Part shown: piece by piece, positions 45,401 through 56,376 of the stretch
Layout of the letters: each line of letters begins with the position of its first letter
How positions within the stretch are numbered: the stretch's first letter is position 1
Assembly: GCA_029532415.1 (NCBI GenBank)
Contig: JAQOTA010000065.1
Span: 806,001-870,000 of the forward strand
Length of the DNA: 64,000 nucleotides
Direction: 5' to 3'
From: Marasmius tenuissimus
Taxonomy: Eukaryota; Basidiomycota; Agaricomycetes; Agaricales; Marasmiaceae
Translations under genes and position numbers: made by a program
The notes under the pieces: model-generated
What the model saw: the letters and a program-made list of their open reading frames with translations, nothing else
Told to the model about the DNA's origin: nothing
Database searches by the model: none

Positions 45401-47213
45401 GAACGATCTAGATCGAGTCCTCGAGTCCAGGGGAGAAAAAAACCTTGCACACAAACAATATGTCATTCATCGTACTAGTTTTGTGACTACTAGTACAAAA
45501 AATTATCCTCTTCTGAGCAATTCAACGACGACCAGGAGGAGGGGGTGGTGGTGGTGGAATACCACCGGCGCCCGGGGGAGGAGGTGGAAGGCCACCACCG
45601 GCAACGCAGAATCTGTTCTTCTTGAAGTTCCGGTTTGTGACTGTGTCGATCTGAAAAATGAAGATACTGGTTAGAAACGAGTGCAGCGCTGCAAGCTCAA
45701 CACTTACATTGGCCTCCGATGCGCCTCTCTTGACATCGCCAAAGTCGATCATGGTTAATTGAGTCACAGCGTCATTGAATCGGAACTAAAGGGATTAAGT
45801 CAATATCAACACATCGACGCAAGGAGAGCTGGAACTCACGTTGTCCATGTTGGAATCGTTCTGAATAAACCCTGCGGAGTCCTTCAATTTCGTCTGCTGT
45901 TCCTTGATCAGTTTGACAGCATTGTTGAACTTGGTCTCGCAATCCGCTCCAAGCGAAATCTTGTCGAAGGGTTTGCCGCTGACTTCCTTCAAGACCATAA
46001 CAGGCACCCCAGTGACGACACCTTCTCCAACAAACAGTCCACTACCAAGCACTTGAGAAGCCTTTTTCGTGTCGGCGATTTCATCCTTGAGATTTTGGAT
46101 GGCACCTTCCCCTATCGAGCGAGGGATCTTGACAACGAAACTTCCGGATTGGAACACACTCGGAGTAGGACCGAGCTGCTTCTCAAGCTTGAGCGACTTC
46201 CCGGCTACGCTAATCGCTGGAAGATTGTAGAATTTAGTTAGTTGAAGATTGCGCAAGAAAAATGAAAGGAACGCACTTTCTCCGACTTTAGGCAGCTTCT
46301 TCTGCTCAAGTTAGATCAGCATTTGCTCCCATGACGGTGGACGTCAAAGAGCACTTACTACATCACAGGCAGCTCCATTGTCGGCCCTCTTACCCTTCCC
46401 ACAGTTTGTCTTTGCGGGTGCCTTCGCAGGAGCCTTCGCCGGTGCTTTAGCCGGTGCTTTAGCCGGTGCTTTGGCAGGTGCCTTCGCCGGTGCCTTCGCT
46501 GGAGCTTTTGCCGGTGCCTTCACTGCTGCCTTCGTAGCGGGTTTGACAGCAGCGGGCTTCTTCGCTGCAGCCTTCGTCTTGGCCCGCCGTTCGATCGTGA
46601 AGTTTTCGAAACCCTCATCGTCCTCGTCCTCTTCGTCATCGAGTTCAATGCCGTCAAAGTCTGCCCCGTCGACATCCGAGTCACCAAAAGCATCTCGAGT
46701 GATGAGGCCATCAGAAATAAACGTGTCGGAGACGGCGGCACTGGTGATGTCGACGTCGCTCGTTTGCACCTGAGCGATCGGTAGCGAAGTAACTCGCAGA
46801 CCGAGGAGCGCCATATAGACGGACAAGATGAGAACGCGTTGCGGGAACATAGTGCAGTGTCGTTGAAACGTAAAATGAGTAAAGAGAGAGGGCCAAAGTT
46901 GGATGTGTCGCGAAAGAAAAACCGTTAGAGCTCTGTGGCCAAACAGCGTGTTAGGTTGAAGGCCACGAGTATGGATGTCGAAGCGAAATCTCACCGGCTC
47001 AGAACGTTAGAAAGAGAGGGAGTGAAAAAGAAGAAAGAGTCAAGACCTGCGAACGAAGATGAGTGGTAGGCTTGGTGAGCAGGCAGGTAAGTCGACACTT
47101 ACCAAGCTTGAACTCTGAGGAGAAAGGAAGAGATGAGAGGACTAGCGAAGGTTCCCTGTCGATTTCCAGGCCAAAAGGTCATGGTATTTATACTATTTGG
47201 CTTCATACACCAT
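45401..47213 (-). repeat. Duplicated unit, copy 2 (secreted kinase-like gene)
   Basis: Second copy of the unit at 41259-43085, same orientation. Differences are scattered substitutions and a few indels, some in the exon with the DFG. Confidence 0.85.
45522..46850 (-). CDS. Secreted kinase-like protein with Lys/Ala/Pro repeat, copy 2
   Basis: Minus-strand exons 46850-46359, 46301-46277, 46216-45840, 45785-45708, 45650-45522; 1101 nt, 366 aa. Exons 1, 2, 3 and 5 have exactly the lengths of copy 1; exon 4 is 9 nt shorter. Signal peptide, acidic segment, RR, AKAPAKAP repeat, KR and kinase-like domain are all kept: SGSFVVKIPRS (Lys), KASQVLGSGLFVGEGVVTGV, VPVMVLKEVSGKPFDK, GFIQNDSNMDNFRF and MIDFG. 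After the DFG the sequence differs (DVKRGASEAN against FLNKGGASISEAD). The upstream ATG at 46994 is in frame but lies in the 5' UTR shared with copy 1; the start is set by the signal peptide. Both copies stay open, which suggests recent duplication or selection. Confidence 0.8.
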
Positions 47214-47886
47214 GACATCCGGGTCCCGCATGCATGATCCCATCATTGATAGGGAAGAAACTTTTCCAGATTTTCCGGATCAAAAAGTTCGAGACCAGCC
47301 CCACCGTCCAAAAGTCGACACCCTCCGCCACTGCTGTCAGCTACAGGGACTCGGGGAAACTGTTTGGATGGAGTCTCAATTAGCTTTGGAAACACAAGAA
47401 TAAGATGTATTCGTCGATTTTCCCTCCAGTTTCGCCCACATTGTACGCCATGATGATGATCAGAGGTCAAGCGCCCGAAACTGATGGACCTTTGGGAAAT
47501 CAAAAAGCCGGAAAGTTTTGAAAATCAAGGGCCGTTCGTGTAGGTCGGGCAATGTTCAGCACTTGATAACCCTAGCGAGGCTTGGCTACCCTGATCTCCT
47601 TGACTCGGCAGGGAATTTCGTGGAGCCGAGGCTCAGCCCTGGGAGTGCCCTGGGTTAGGCTGGGTTAGGCCGTTTGGACTTCGGGTAAGCATTTATTTTC
47701 AGCATCGCCCACTGCGAAGTGGGAACGGTATGGAGTAAAGGAGTCAGTGTATTGAGTTGCTACTTATCAGCCATACATGTACAATTGTAACTTCGGTATC
47801 TACATGCTGGATCTCATCTCTTGAGTCTTTCCGAGGAACGTCAGAATCGTATGGGAGTTGAGAGAAAGGGCAAGTCACTTACGGGT
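47214..47886. other. Spacer between duplicated unit 2 and the GH7 gene
   Basis: Promoter side of unit 2 and 3' flank of GH7 (minus). The part from 47775 is the segment copied at 41038. No gene. Confidence 0.45.
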
Positions 47887-49323
47887 TTACTGAGTGAAAG
47901 TCGAGCCGATGGGTCCAACCTTGATGTTGGAGAAAGTGACGGAGGCATCGGGATGCTGAGATTCGACAGTCTCGGGTTTACCAGAATCAGCAGAGCAAGT
48001 GCCACGGGCAACACCAGGCTCGGAGGGATCCTTGTCGAGGGGGTAGTTGGAGTCGAGCCACAACATCTCGGCGTCATGGTCGTCCCAGATACTCATGACG
48101 AGGACCATACCGCTGGCGAAAGCATCTCCCATAGCAGAAATACCACCACGGGCCGCGAAGGAGTTGGTGTCACCGAAAGCTGTCTTCTGGGCCGTGCAGA
48201 AATCGTCGGTGATGGAGTCGAAGGTGTCCATACCGGCAATGTTGGTCTTCGAGTTCTGGATGACCTGACCGTTCTGAACGTAGAGACGACGGATCTCAGT
48301 GAGAGTCCCGGAGGTGGAGTTGTTGTCGGTGATGAATTGGGTGACGACGGTGATCTTCGAGTTGGTATCGACAGTCATGCCGGGGCCCAGGAAGGTCTTG
48401 TCGCCCATACGGAAGGAGTTGAAGTCACATCCATCCTTGTCACAGATACCGTCGTAGCGTTGGTCGCCATCACCACAATCAGTGCCAGTGCAGGCGGTCT
48501 GACCTTGGTCGGTACCGCGGCACACATGAGGAGTGTACGCGGCAGCATTGTTGTTGGCTTCCCAGATATCCATCTCGTTACAGCAAGCGCCCACATCACC
48601 TTTGCCGGCGTTCTGGTCGTTATCAGAAGGTTCCCAGCCCTCAACGTTAGCCTGGGAATTGATTGAGCTCTCGAGCGAGATGAAGATGGAAACGCGAGAA
48701 CATACCTTTCCGTCAATAAACTTGATATCATGTGGGCACTGCGTGTCGCAATAACCGGTGCCGTACTTAGCACCTGCTGCGTTGCTGCTGGACTTGGTCA
48801 TTCCACCGTCGGCGTCCATGGAAACGAAGTAGAGGGCTCCGTTAAGACCACAAGGAAGGTTGGACATGTCGACATCGAATGTGAACTCCTGGCCTCTGAG
48901 ATCGAACATCTCGTACTTGGAATCGGACGTGTCCATGAGATAGACTCGGGAACCGATGTTCTTCGAGTATGGACCATCGGTGATGAACTTCAAGGTGAGG
49001 CCGTTACCGGAGGTGGTGATACCGTAGGTGCCGCTGTAGTCTGCACCATCAAGGGCACAGTTGGAGGCGCAGGTTACGCCGTCGGGGCAGAGCGAGGAGT
49101 CCCATTCGTTGCCAGTGTAGCAGTTGGTAAGGGAATCGTCGTGGAGCCAACGCCAGTTGGAATCGAGGACGATGGAGGCCTGTTGTGTCGCGCAACTGCC
49201 TCCAGCACTACATTTCGACCAGGAGAGTTTTGGGTGAGTTTCGGCTGTGTTGGTACCGACTTGTTGGGCGACAACACCAACAGCGAGGAGGGCGAAAGAG
49301 ATGAGAGTTGCCTTTGGGAACAT
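47887..49323 (-). CDS. GH7 cellobiohydrolase (no CBM)
   Basis: Minus-strand exons 49323-48706 and 48651-47887; 1383 nt, 460 aa. The 54-nt intron (48705-48652; GTATGT donor, CCCAG acceptor) is a stopless multiple of three, so the unspliced frame is also open. Signal peptide [19 protein letters not shown] precedes [16 protein letters not shown], the usual mature GH7 start. Catalytic motif NEMDIWEAN gives nucleophile and acid/base Glu with the intervening Asp. Many paired Cys, [24 protein letters not shown] loops, and the [16 protein letters not shown] and [10 protein letters not shown] segments match reducing-end cellobiohydrolases (Cel7A type) rather than endoglucanases. It ends [11 protein letters not shown] without linker or CBM1. 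It hydrolyses crystalline cellulose processively and would complement the AA9 enzyme. Confidence 0.96.
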   Translation of the reverse strand: MFPKATLISFALLAVGVVAQQVGTNTAETHPKLSWSKCSAGGSCATQQASIVLDSNWRWLHDDSLTNCYTGNEWDSSLCPDGVTCASNCALDGADYSGTYGITTSGNGLTLKFITDGPYSKNIGSRVYLMDTSDSKYEMFDLRGQEFTFDVDMSNLPCGLNGALYFVSMDADGGMTKSSSNAAGAKYGTGYCDTQCPHDIKFIDGKVCSRVSIFISLESSINSQANVEGWEPSDNDQNAGKGDVGACCNEMDIWEANNNAAAYTPHVCRGTDQGQTACTGTDCGDGDQRYDGICDKDGCDFNSFRMGDKTFLGPGMTVDTNSKITVVTQFITDNNSTSGTLTEIRRLYVQNGQVIQNSKTNIAGMDTFDSITDDFCTAQKTAFGDTNSFAARGGISAMGDAFASGMVLVMSIWDDHDAEMLWLDSNYPLDKDPSEPGVARGTCSADSGKPETVESQHPDASVTFSNIKVGPIGSTFTQ

Positions 49324-50975
49324 CGCAAAAGCCTTAGACAGGAGGAAAACCTGAGTTCTGAAGTGAAGAATCGGTCCAGTATTTCCACCTTAAATACTAG
49401 GGCGGAGAAATTGTGGTAAGGCCACGGACTCGACTCGGGGGTATGTAGCGATAGAGAACCTAACGAGCTAGTAATCGCCAAGTCCAGCATCGACCTGGGT
49501 CGTGATTTTCAGCACTGTAGGGCTAGCGGTGAATCCGACAACTTTCCGTTCGAGCCTGTTGTAACGACGGAGTGGCATACTTCCATCGTGAGGGTTTCAG
49601 AGGGTGCTGTAAAGGATCCGTACCACGCAACTTTGCTCCACTTTCTCCGATGTAATCATACTTCTGGTCTGCCGTTGTGACAGCCGCCTTTGTAGTTCTG
49701 CAGATGTTATTTTCCGTGGGAGAGGAATACTAAAGACCACCCAGATCTGCATTGAAACATAGGACGTAGAGTTGCGATAAGCCCTTGCGGCTCTTGTTGC
49801 TTGAAAATGAGTGGAGTTAAAGCACTCGCTGCACGCACTCAACATACCAAGTGAGGGGACAGTAACTCCGTAAAATGACCGCTCCATCCTTGGGACATTG
49901 GGGTCCAGTCCAAGTATACAGTGCAGATGCGCAGAAAACAACGATATCGATTTCTGAGTAAAGGAGGAGGCGCGTCGACGCGTGTGCTGCGTCATGATGG
50001 TCGAAGGCAAGTCGAAATTATCATGTGGCTGTGTTCCATAGAAAGCTTAAATCCCCTCAGTACGTCCCTCGATTGCGCAAGGAAAAGGTACACAGAGTAA
50101 TTATAGGCTGGCGAGGGCTAGAGGCATGTCCAAGATATCGTATGAGGAGGACTATGTACAACAGAAGATGAATACGTAGAATACGTAACGTATTTGCTTG
50201 TTGGTGGGAGAGATAATGTATTCCCGAGGAAAAGACGAATACGGGAGAGGTTTGTATCATGCGAACAGACGGAGTTCTTCACAAAATGGAGGGGGTGTTG
50301 GAAGAGGCAGCGGAATGGCCTGTGAATACGGGGTGTCAAGTCTGAGCGACCGGCCAGTTTGATGCACCGACAACCGACAGTTTTGGGCCTAACATGGAGT
50401 GTAATAAGGTGGTAGACGTTTAGCGAGGGTTTCTGCGTGGCATGGGCCCATGTCCAAGAAAGATATATGCAGGATTCACAGGGATCCTCGTCATGGGCAA
50501 GCGTGGCATTGTTCTTTAGCAGCTGGGATGTTCATAGTCTGTTGATGAAAGCGTGCCATCATGAGCCATGACTGCAACCGTGTGTATCAAGGGAAAAACC
50601 AACGCACCTTAGACACCGTCACCCTGTGTATCCACATCCACTGGCCGGAGTGAGAGGAGGAAATCAATCAAAAGCTTTTTTCCGACAACAAGCACTATGC
50701 TGAGTCCCTACGAGATGGGTCGCGGTTTTGAGATCATTCGAGACAACGGGGGAAACGACACTCACGAGAAGAACGAAAATATCTCCCATTCCACCTCCAT
50801 CGGCACCTTCAACGCCATTTTCTTCGATAGCAGCAGGTGCTTGTTGGTCGTGAGCCAAATCCTGAACATGATGAGGACGCGACATATAGCAATCGCGAAA
50901 GAAAACACGCACATTGAACACAAGGTGCAACAAAGTATCATCTTCAAGGCGTGGCGCGTACTAGAGCATCCAATT
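49324..50975. other. GH7 promoter and gene-poor region
   Basis: On the minus strand TATTTAAG lies about 65 nt upstream of the GH7 ATG. Beyond it, short ORFs only; nothing that joins into a gene. Confidence 0.4.
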
Positions 50976-51297
50976 TTAAGTCGATTTGAGCGGGATCTGC
51001 TGTGCTTCGTGGCTAACCAGTGGGTCATCATCTTCATCAGGAAATAAAGGCCGAGGGTAAGGGTGGATGCGAGAGCGTCTTCGAGCTTGGAAACGTTGCT
51101 CCTGTACCTTCATTGGCACGGCGCTGGGCAATCTCTCGGTGGATAGGAGCAGTGGGTCGAGGTAGAGGACAGAGAGAAAAGCGGGAGGTTAGTGCGGCGA
51201 CACGAAAGGGCGTCTCTCGCGGTCCGACTGTATTTGGAGAACAACATTGGTCTGAATTTTGTCTAATCGCACTTGAACTTCGTCTTCAATAACTGGC
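50976..51297 (-). CDS. Coding-like C-terminal fragment, unrecognised
   Basis: Two minus-strand segments join across an intron of about 70 nt with a CTAAC branch site: EVQVRLDKIQTNVVLQIQSD then RERRPF, and RLPSAVPMKVQEQRFQARRR, then SRIHPYPRPLFPDEDDDPLV, SHEAQQIPLKST and a stop at 50976. Composition looks like a real cytosolic tail. No upstream exons could be joined, so it may be a gene remnant or the end of a gene not resolved here. Confidence 0.3.
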
Positions 51298-52944
51298 GAG
51301 GTGGTTATTGGCCTTTCTTGACTGAACCTCGATCTGGTGGATAGCATGCCGCTTTATAGCATATCCAAATATTGATTGAGACAAGTGTTCGCAGACGACT
51401 GATTGGTGAAGACACACCTCGACCTCATACCGCATTCGGATCATCACCCTTTCCCAGAATCTCTCGTTTTGTCTGTTTCAGCTTTGGCGAGCACAACCTC
51501 CTGAACAAACGAAAAAGCAATCTCAAATATATCTCAGCTCTGTGCAACCATAGGCTTCATCAGCTGCGCAGCCGAAAAACGAAATGGTTATCCCTCGCGA
51601 ACGCCTTGGAAAAATTCCATGCTGGAGGATAAAACACATTGGCATTGCGGGCTTTCCATCGACAATCAGGCGTCATTCACAGTGTAGAATGGCCGGGGTC
51701 ATTGTTGATCTTCTGTTGACCTTCGACGCAGCTACTCCTGTGCTGGATAATCTCCTAGACCGACATATCCTTGTATCTTACGCTGATATTGCGAGGTTAG
51801 GAGCTTCTGCGGACTGGACTTTCTGTGGGCTGGACTGCCAAATTTGATGAGGGACCAATCTCTTCAGACGAATTTCCATCGAGAAGTACGGCTTCGAGCT
51901 TCAGTCAAGCTACATCGACAGAAAAACCCCATTTCTGCTACCACAAGGCCGGGCGCTTATCCAGCGCTTGGAACCAGTCAGCACAGTGCGGGTCCGAAGG
52001 AGAGTGGATATATGACTCACCCCACCCGCTTTGCTCTTACACTGATACCAACACGACAGTCTAAAGCCCTTCCGTATAGTCGCAGTGTGTATATGTGTGA
52101 ACAACATACCACCAAGCCCCCTTCAAGCCTCCAAGCCTCCAAGAAACAAGCAACTGAAAATTCCGAGTGATTCGACATGCGCAAGGCCAGAGTAATCTCC
52201 CTCCCAAAACCATCGCCGACTTTTGGATATCCTCGTTCTCAAGATTCGGGCGAGACGTCTCTTTGAATTGACGCTTGAGGCAACTAAACAATCGACGAGA
52301 GACCGAAGAACATACTGGTGCCCAGTGCCCATACACCTGCCTATAAACCACGGCCACAGCGAGTTTGCTAATCCTGCCATAGTCTGCTACGCTCCCAAGG
52401 AGCGAGCTAGTGACCTTCTAGTCCCTCTGATGCAGAGGTTCCGACGGATCCTCGAATTTCTCTTGGTCGTGGATTGGACTCCATGAGCAAGACCAAAGGC
52501 GGGACTCCTTGGGATATGGTCCTCAAAGAGGGCGTCCGAAAAGACAGACCGAGTCCTGTAATCGATTCCCGGGGTCCATGCTGGGTCGTGGCAACCTGGG
52601 GCGACTCACGAGAAGGACTTCTCATGGCATTGGTGATGGGGGAGGCGAGCAAATTCGAGATGAAGGGCCTGTAATCATCTTCTTCATTGTGCTAGTTGAG
52701 CTCGATGGTGTTGTCCAGTGTGTGATAGTGATGATGATAATGGTGGTGTTGGCCGACGTGGTGGTAGTGATTCAAGTGACAAAGTCAAAGCGCACTCGGC
52801 AAACTTTCGTGAATTTCCAATCGTCCACCCCTCGTCCACCCTCCTCATCGACCACGACCAACAAACTTGGTGCTCTGTATACCTGGCTCTCCATCTGGAT
52901 AGGGCGGTGATGAATTGAGAACAGATTTCCTGAGGAACTTACGG
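51298..52944. other. Region of unlinked short ORFs
   Basis: Nothing could be assembled into a gene. Two ORFs of 80-100 aa on the minus strand (52123-52380, 52407-52652) have mixed composition and no motif. Confidence 0.35.
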
Positions 52945-53050
52945 GAGGAACGCGATCTGAAAGGGAACTCCAGAATCAGTCCAACGCTGGGCCAGACGCG
53001 CATCCCATAACAGTTTAACCCCAGCCTGCACATTCTGCACACCAGATAAC
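52945..53050 (-). other. Isolated exon-like segment
   Basis: A segment bounded by ATTTAG and a GTAAGT donor encodes LLSGVQNVQAGVKLLWDARL, AQRWTDSGVPFQ, IAFLP. The flanking splice sites and composition suggest a real exon, but no neighbours were found; the family is not recognised. Confidence 0.3.
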
Positions 53051-54790
53051 AGCTAAATGATTTTTCAGGAAGGGAAAAGGCGGAGAGTACGACAAAAGGC
53101 GGTGTGTGCATGGTAGCTGTAAGTTTTCTTCAGAGTTCGCCTCCGTTCACCTGTTCTAACTTGCCCCAAGTGCGACACGGTACACCAAGCAACCTTGCAT
53201 TATATGGTCGACTTGCAGCAGGATACGAAGTCGGTGGGACTTCGAGACTCGAGCTCACCATTGGCCCCTCAATCATGCAATCACCCTTGTCAACGCCGAT
53301 GGATGGTTCTACGCTCCCACCAACATTATCCAGCAACTGTAGGCACGGACTACTTTCTTGAAGACAGGATATCAGAAGGAAACCAACAGGAAGGTGTGCA
53401 TTCAAGCCCAGTGCTTTATTCACCATTAGGCCGTATACGCGTCACAAAATCGCTCTTCTTCTAACCAGCAAGGATCCCTTGGCGCGGACGTATCCTGTAA
53501 ACTCATGGCATGCTTGACTTACATTGATTCAATATGATCCCGGTTGCTCTGAAGATGCCTGCACTGTCCGTGTCCTTGTCAGCCTGTAGCAAGAGCTACA
53601 GTGTCGAGTAAAACGCCAGGTGAAGGTGCGGTTGCCCCCGTTTTGAAGCCCAAGGTCGACTAACATTTCTCGTCTTTTCCATGACAATTCACCTTTCGTT
53701 CGGCGTGCATGTTCATAGACGCACAAGTGATCGACCGACCTACCCTCGAACCAGCTCGTGGACACAATCACAATGTCCAGACTTCGCCCAATCGAATGGC
53801 ATAACAGCGTCTGACTAGGTAGCTTTTCACCGTTGTTCGGCCGCAAATCTCCCATTCCCTTTCATCATTGCTCTCTTAAGTCCAAAATTCGGGATATATT
53901 ATATCTTTGATCTCCTCTCGTTACGCCTGAGCGCCTACTACCGATGTAGTGCTTCATTCGACTTACCATCCCGAATGCAACGGATGATCGTCAACGGATC
54001 TCTACTACATCAAAGATCAGCCTTGGATCAGCCCTCCGAGCGTCGTTGCCAGATTCGCACCCCCGACTTCTTGAGTGCCCTTCGATTCAACAATCAACTG
54101 GAACGAACTTTGCTCCTCAGCGTTCTTTCTTGACTCGATAGGTCGAGAGTGCACTTAGCAGGCCAGCCTCTCCATCGTATTATGGGCTCTAGCGCGCACT
54201 CAGGACCGGGAGTTGTAACTAGACGCTGGTGGAAATGATTACAACTGTGTAAGGACTCACTGCGCAGGATCACTAATTAACCTAAATCAGGCTCCAAGCT
54301 TCAAGAGTCGTGAGTCGCGGTTGACTCTACGTATCGCCGAATCATCTTGAGTACATGAATCATGATGAGTATGTAGGTGCGGCCACCTCAGTGGAAGTGG
54401 CAGGATCGATGATCCCATCTAATAGTCTGGCTGGCCTTCATTTTTAACTCATACTGGTCATTTCCGATATGATATTGCCATCTTTGTTGGCAACAGTCAA
54501 GAACACCGGACTTGCACGGGTATACTTGATTAAGGAACCGAGCCTTTCCAGATTCGACGTCGCGCCGTGTGGTGGCCACGGTCATTGCACGGCCATGCTG
54601 ATCCTATCAATCCCCAAGATTACTACTCAACGGGATACTGTAAATCTAACGTCCATTAATATAAGGCTTTTAAACGCTCTCTTTGGTCCTTCCTTCCTGA
54701 TCTTCGTGTACGCCGGACGCACTTCTGTGGCTCTTTCCCCTGTCTGGACCGGTGCCGACACAATTTTCTCCCTTGCATAACTCTTTGACA
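53051..54790. other. Gene-poor region upstream of the first 7TM paralogue
   Basis: 1.7 kb with short ORFs only. Confidence 0.4.
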
Positions 54791-56223
54791 ATGTCGGTGG
54801 AATCTCTATCATACCAAGGCTCGGGAGTCCTGGTCCCATTGTTCATTACCATCCATACATTCGTCTGGATTGGCTCGAGTCTCATCCTACTTACTGCTGC
54901 CCTTTCACCCAACATCCGGCGGCATCCAACGTTCGTTAGTCAGAAGCTAAGCTGGATCTTGGCCTGCTTCTCATACGCTCTCCTGTTCGTCTTTCATCCA
55001 GTCTCCGTTATGTATGACGCGCTGACCTTTTGTGACCGCCTTGCGTACGAAGTTTCACCACTGGACAATTGTACAAACTTGAACCGACGTTCTGGATATG
55101 CCTTGTCCAAGCTGCAGCGGTTTACTCTGTGCCTATCCTGTGTGTAGCTCGCCGATATCTTTCGTCGACTTGTACGGCTGACTGGGGGGAGTTAGGACTA
55201 CTGGAACATCTCTCTCACTCGCAATCTACGTGAGCCTTGGTGCCATTTGACACATTACGTTGAAACTGACGCGGTTCTCTGGCAGTTATATCTAGTCGTG
55301 AAGGGAAAGGAGGGAAAAGGAGGGAAAATTCGCACCGTTGCAGTGAGCCTCCATTCTCAAGCCCTCTTAGCCTTTCTGATGATCTGCCACTTCCGAGCAG
55401 CTCATCTGCGTGCCGTATATACTACCAAGTACCGCATTCTTTTCGGTGCTTTCTGTAAGCCCGCCGTCGAGCAGCTTCACAAGACTTACCAGCTAACGAC
55501 GATTCATCAGATGGGACAGGCAGACCGTAGCAGCGTCGGTTTCTCTAGTAATAGGATGGTCTGTGGTATGCGCGGTCTGGGGGTACTGTAAGCGATGTTC
55601 CTTCTGGTCTGCAATAGTATTGTCGCGCTGACAACCCCCCCTCAGCGGGCTAACCTCAGACGTCTGCGTCGCTATCATCCTCGTACCTAGCATCATAATT
55701 CAAAGCTTAACCATTATCTCCGTTTATGAACATAGGTATTCGTATGGGAACACCATCCTCCCCACGCTGATCCGTTTATCGGTATTCACCACATTCGGAG
55801 TTTTTGGAACAATGTACGAGCAGACTCAGATGCACACCCACGCTGCATCCTCTCACCTGGACTGACCTACTTTCACAGAATCAGGTTTTGGTCTAGTCGC
55901 CTTACATCCCCCCATGAAACTGCACTTGGGAATGTTTTGACTTCTATTCGTGAGCACCTAGCATGTGTCCGTTGAGGACTTTATTGACTAGGGACCCTTT
56001 CTTATAATGGTAGTACCACTATCTTACATCTTGCTGTTTGGGCTTCAAAAGGTTCGTCCTCTCCGATCCCCTAAACCATGTAATCGCTGTGGGTCGATCC
56101 TGAGCATTCATCCCACAGGACATCGTGGAAGCATGGGCATTCTGGCGTCGGAAGCCCTCCATATCAGGGTTTGCTGAGAAAGATGGTGGAGCACGGAAGG
56201 AAGACATAAGAAGTACAGTATGA
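54791..56223 (+). CDS. Seven-transmembrane protein, paralogue 1
   Basis: Exons 54791-54984, 55053-55139, 55196-55229, 55286-55342, 55401-55454, 55511-55587, 55646-55813, 55879-55949, 56014-56051, 56119-56223; 885 nt, 294 aa. Hydrophobic segments: PLFITIHTFVWIGSSLILLT, LSWILACFSYALLFTTGQLY, FWICLVQAAAVYSVPIL, TTGTSLSLAIYLYLVVKGKE, LICVPYILPSTAFFSVLS, DVCVAIILVPSIIIQSLTII, LIRLSVFTTFGVFGTM, and LPLSYILLFGLQKDIVEAW. The ending 'FGLQKDIVEAWAFW' and the IRRHPT loop after TM1 mark a multicopy agaricomycete 7TM family I know only as hypothetical. Every intron position is shared with the paralogue at 60367. Ligand or transport function unknown. Confidence 0.85.
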
Positions 56224-56376
56224 CATTGTGTAACACAAACAAGAATATCAAGTATATTTCTACAGATGATGTGGTGTGATCATTGTACAGATGTCGTATA
56301 AGATATGAGCTGTGGACGTATAAATGGAGGTATCGCAGTGGTCAAGATATGGTATGCAAGATGTGGCGTGTCAGGA

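Noticed and set aside
46851..46994. N-terminal extension of kinase-like copy 2 from an upstream in-frame ATG
   Set aside because: The region is 5' UTR in both copies, copy 1 lacks the ATG frame, and the signal peptide starts at 46850.
47821..48666. 281-aa plus-strand ORF
   Set aside because: Antisense of the GH7 coding sequence, without recognisable motifs.
52945..53050. Exon of a heterotrimeric G-protein alpha subunit
   Set aside because: The LLWDARLAQRWTDSG segment has a loose resemblance, but no P-loop, switch or NKxD exon was found nearby.
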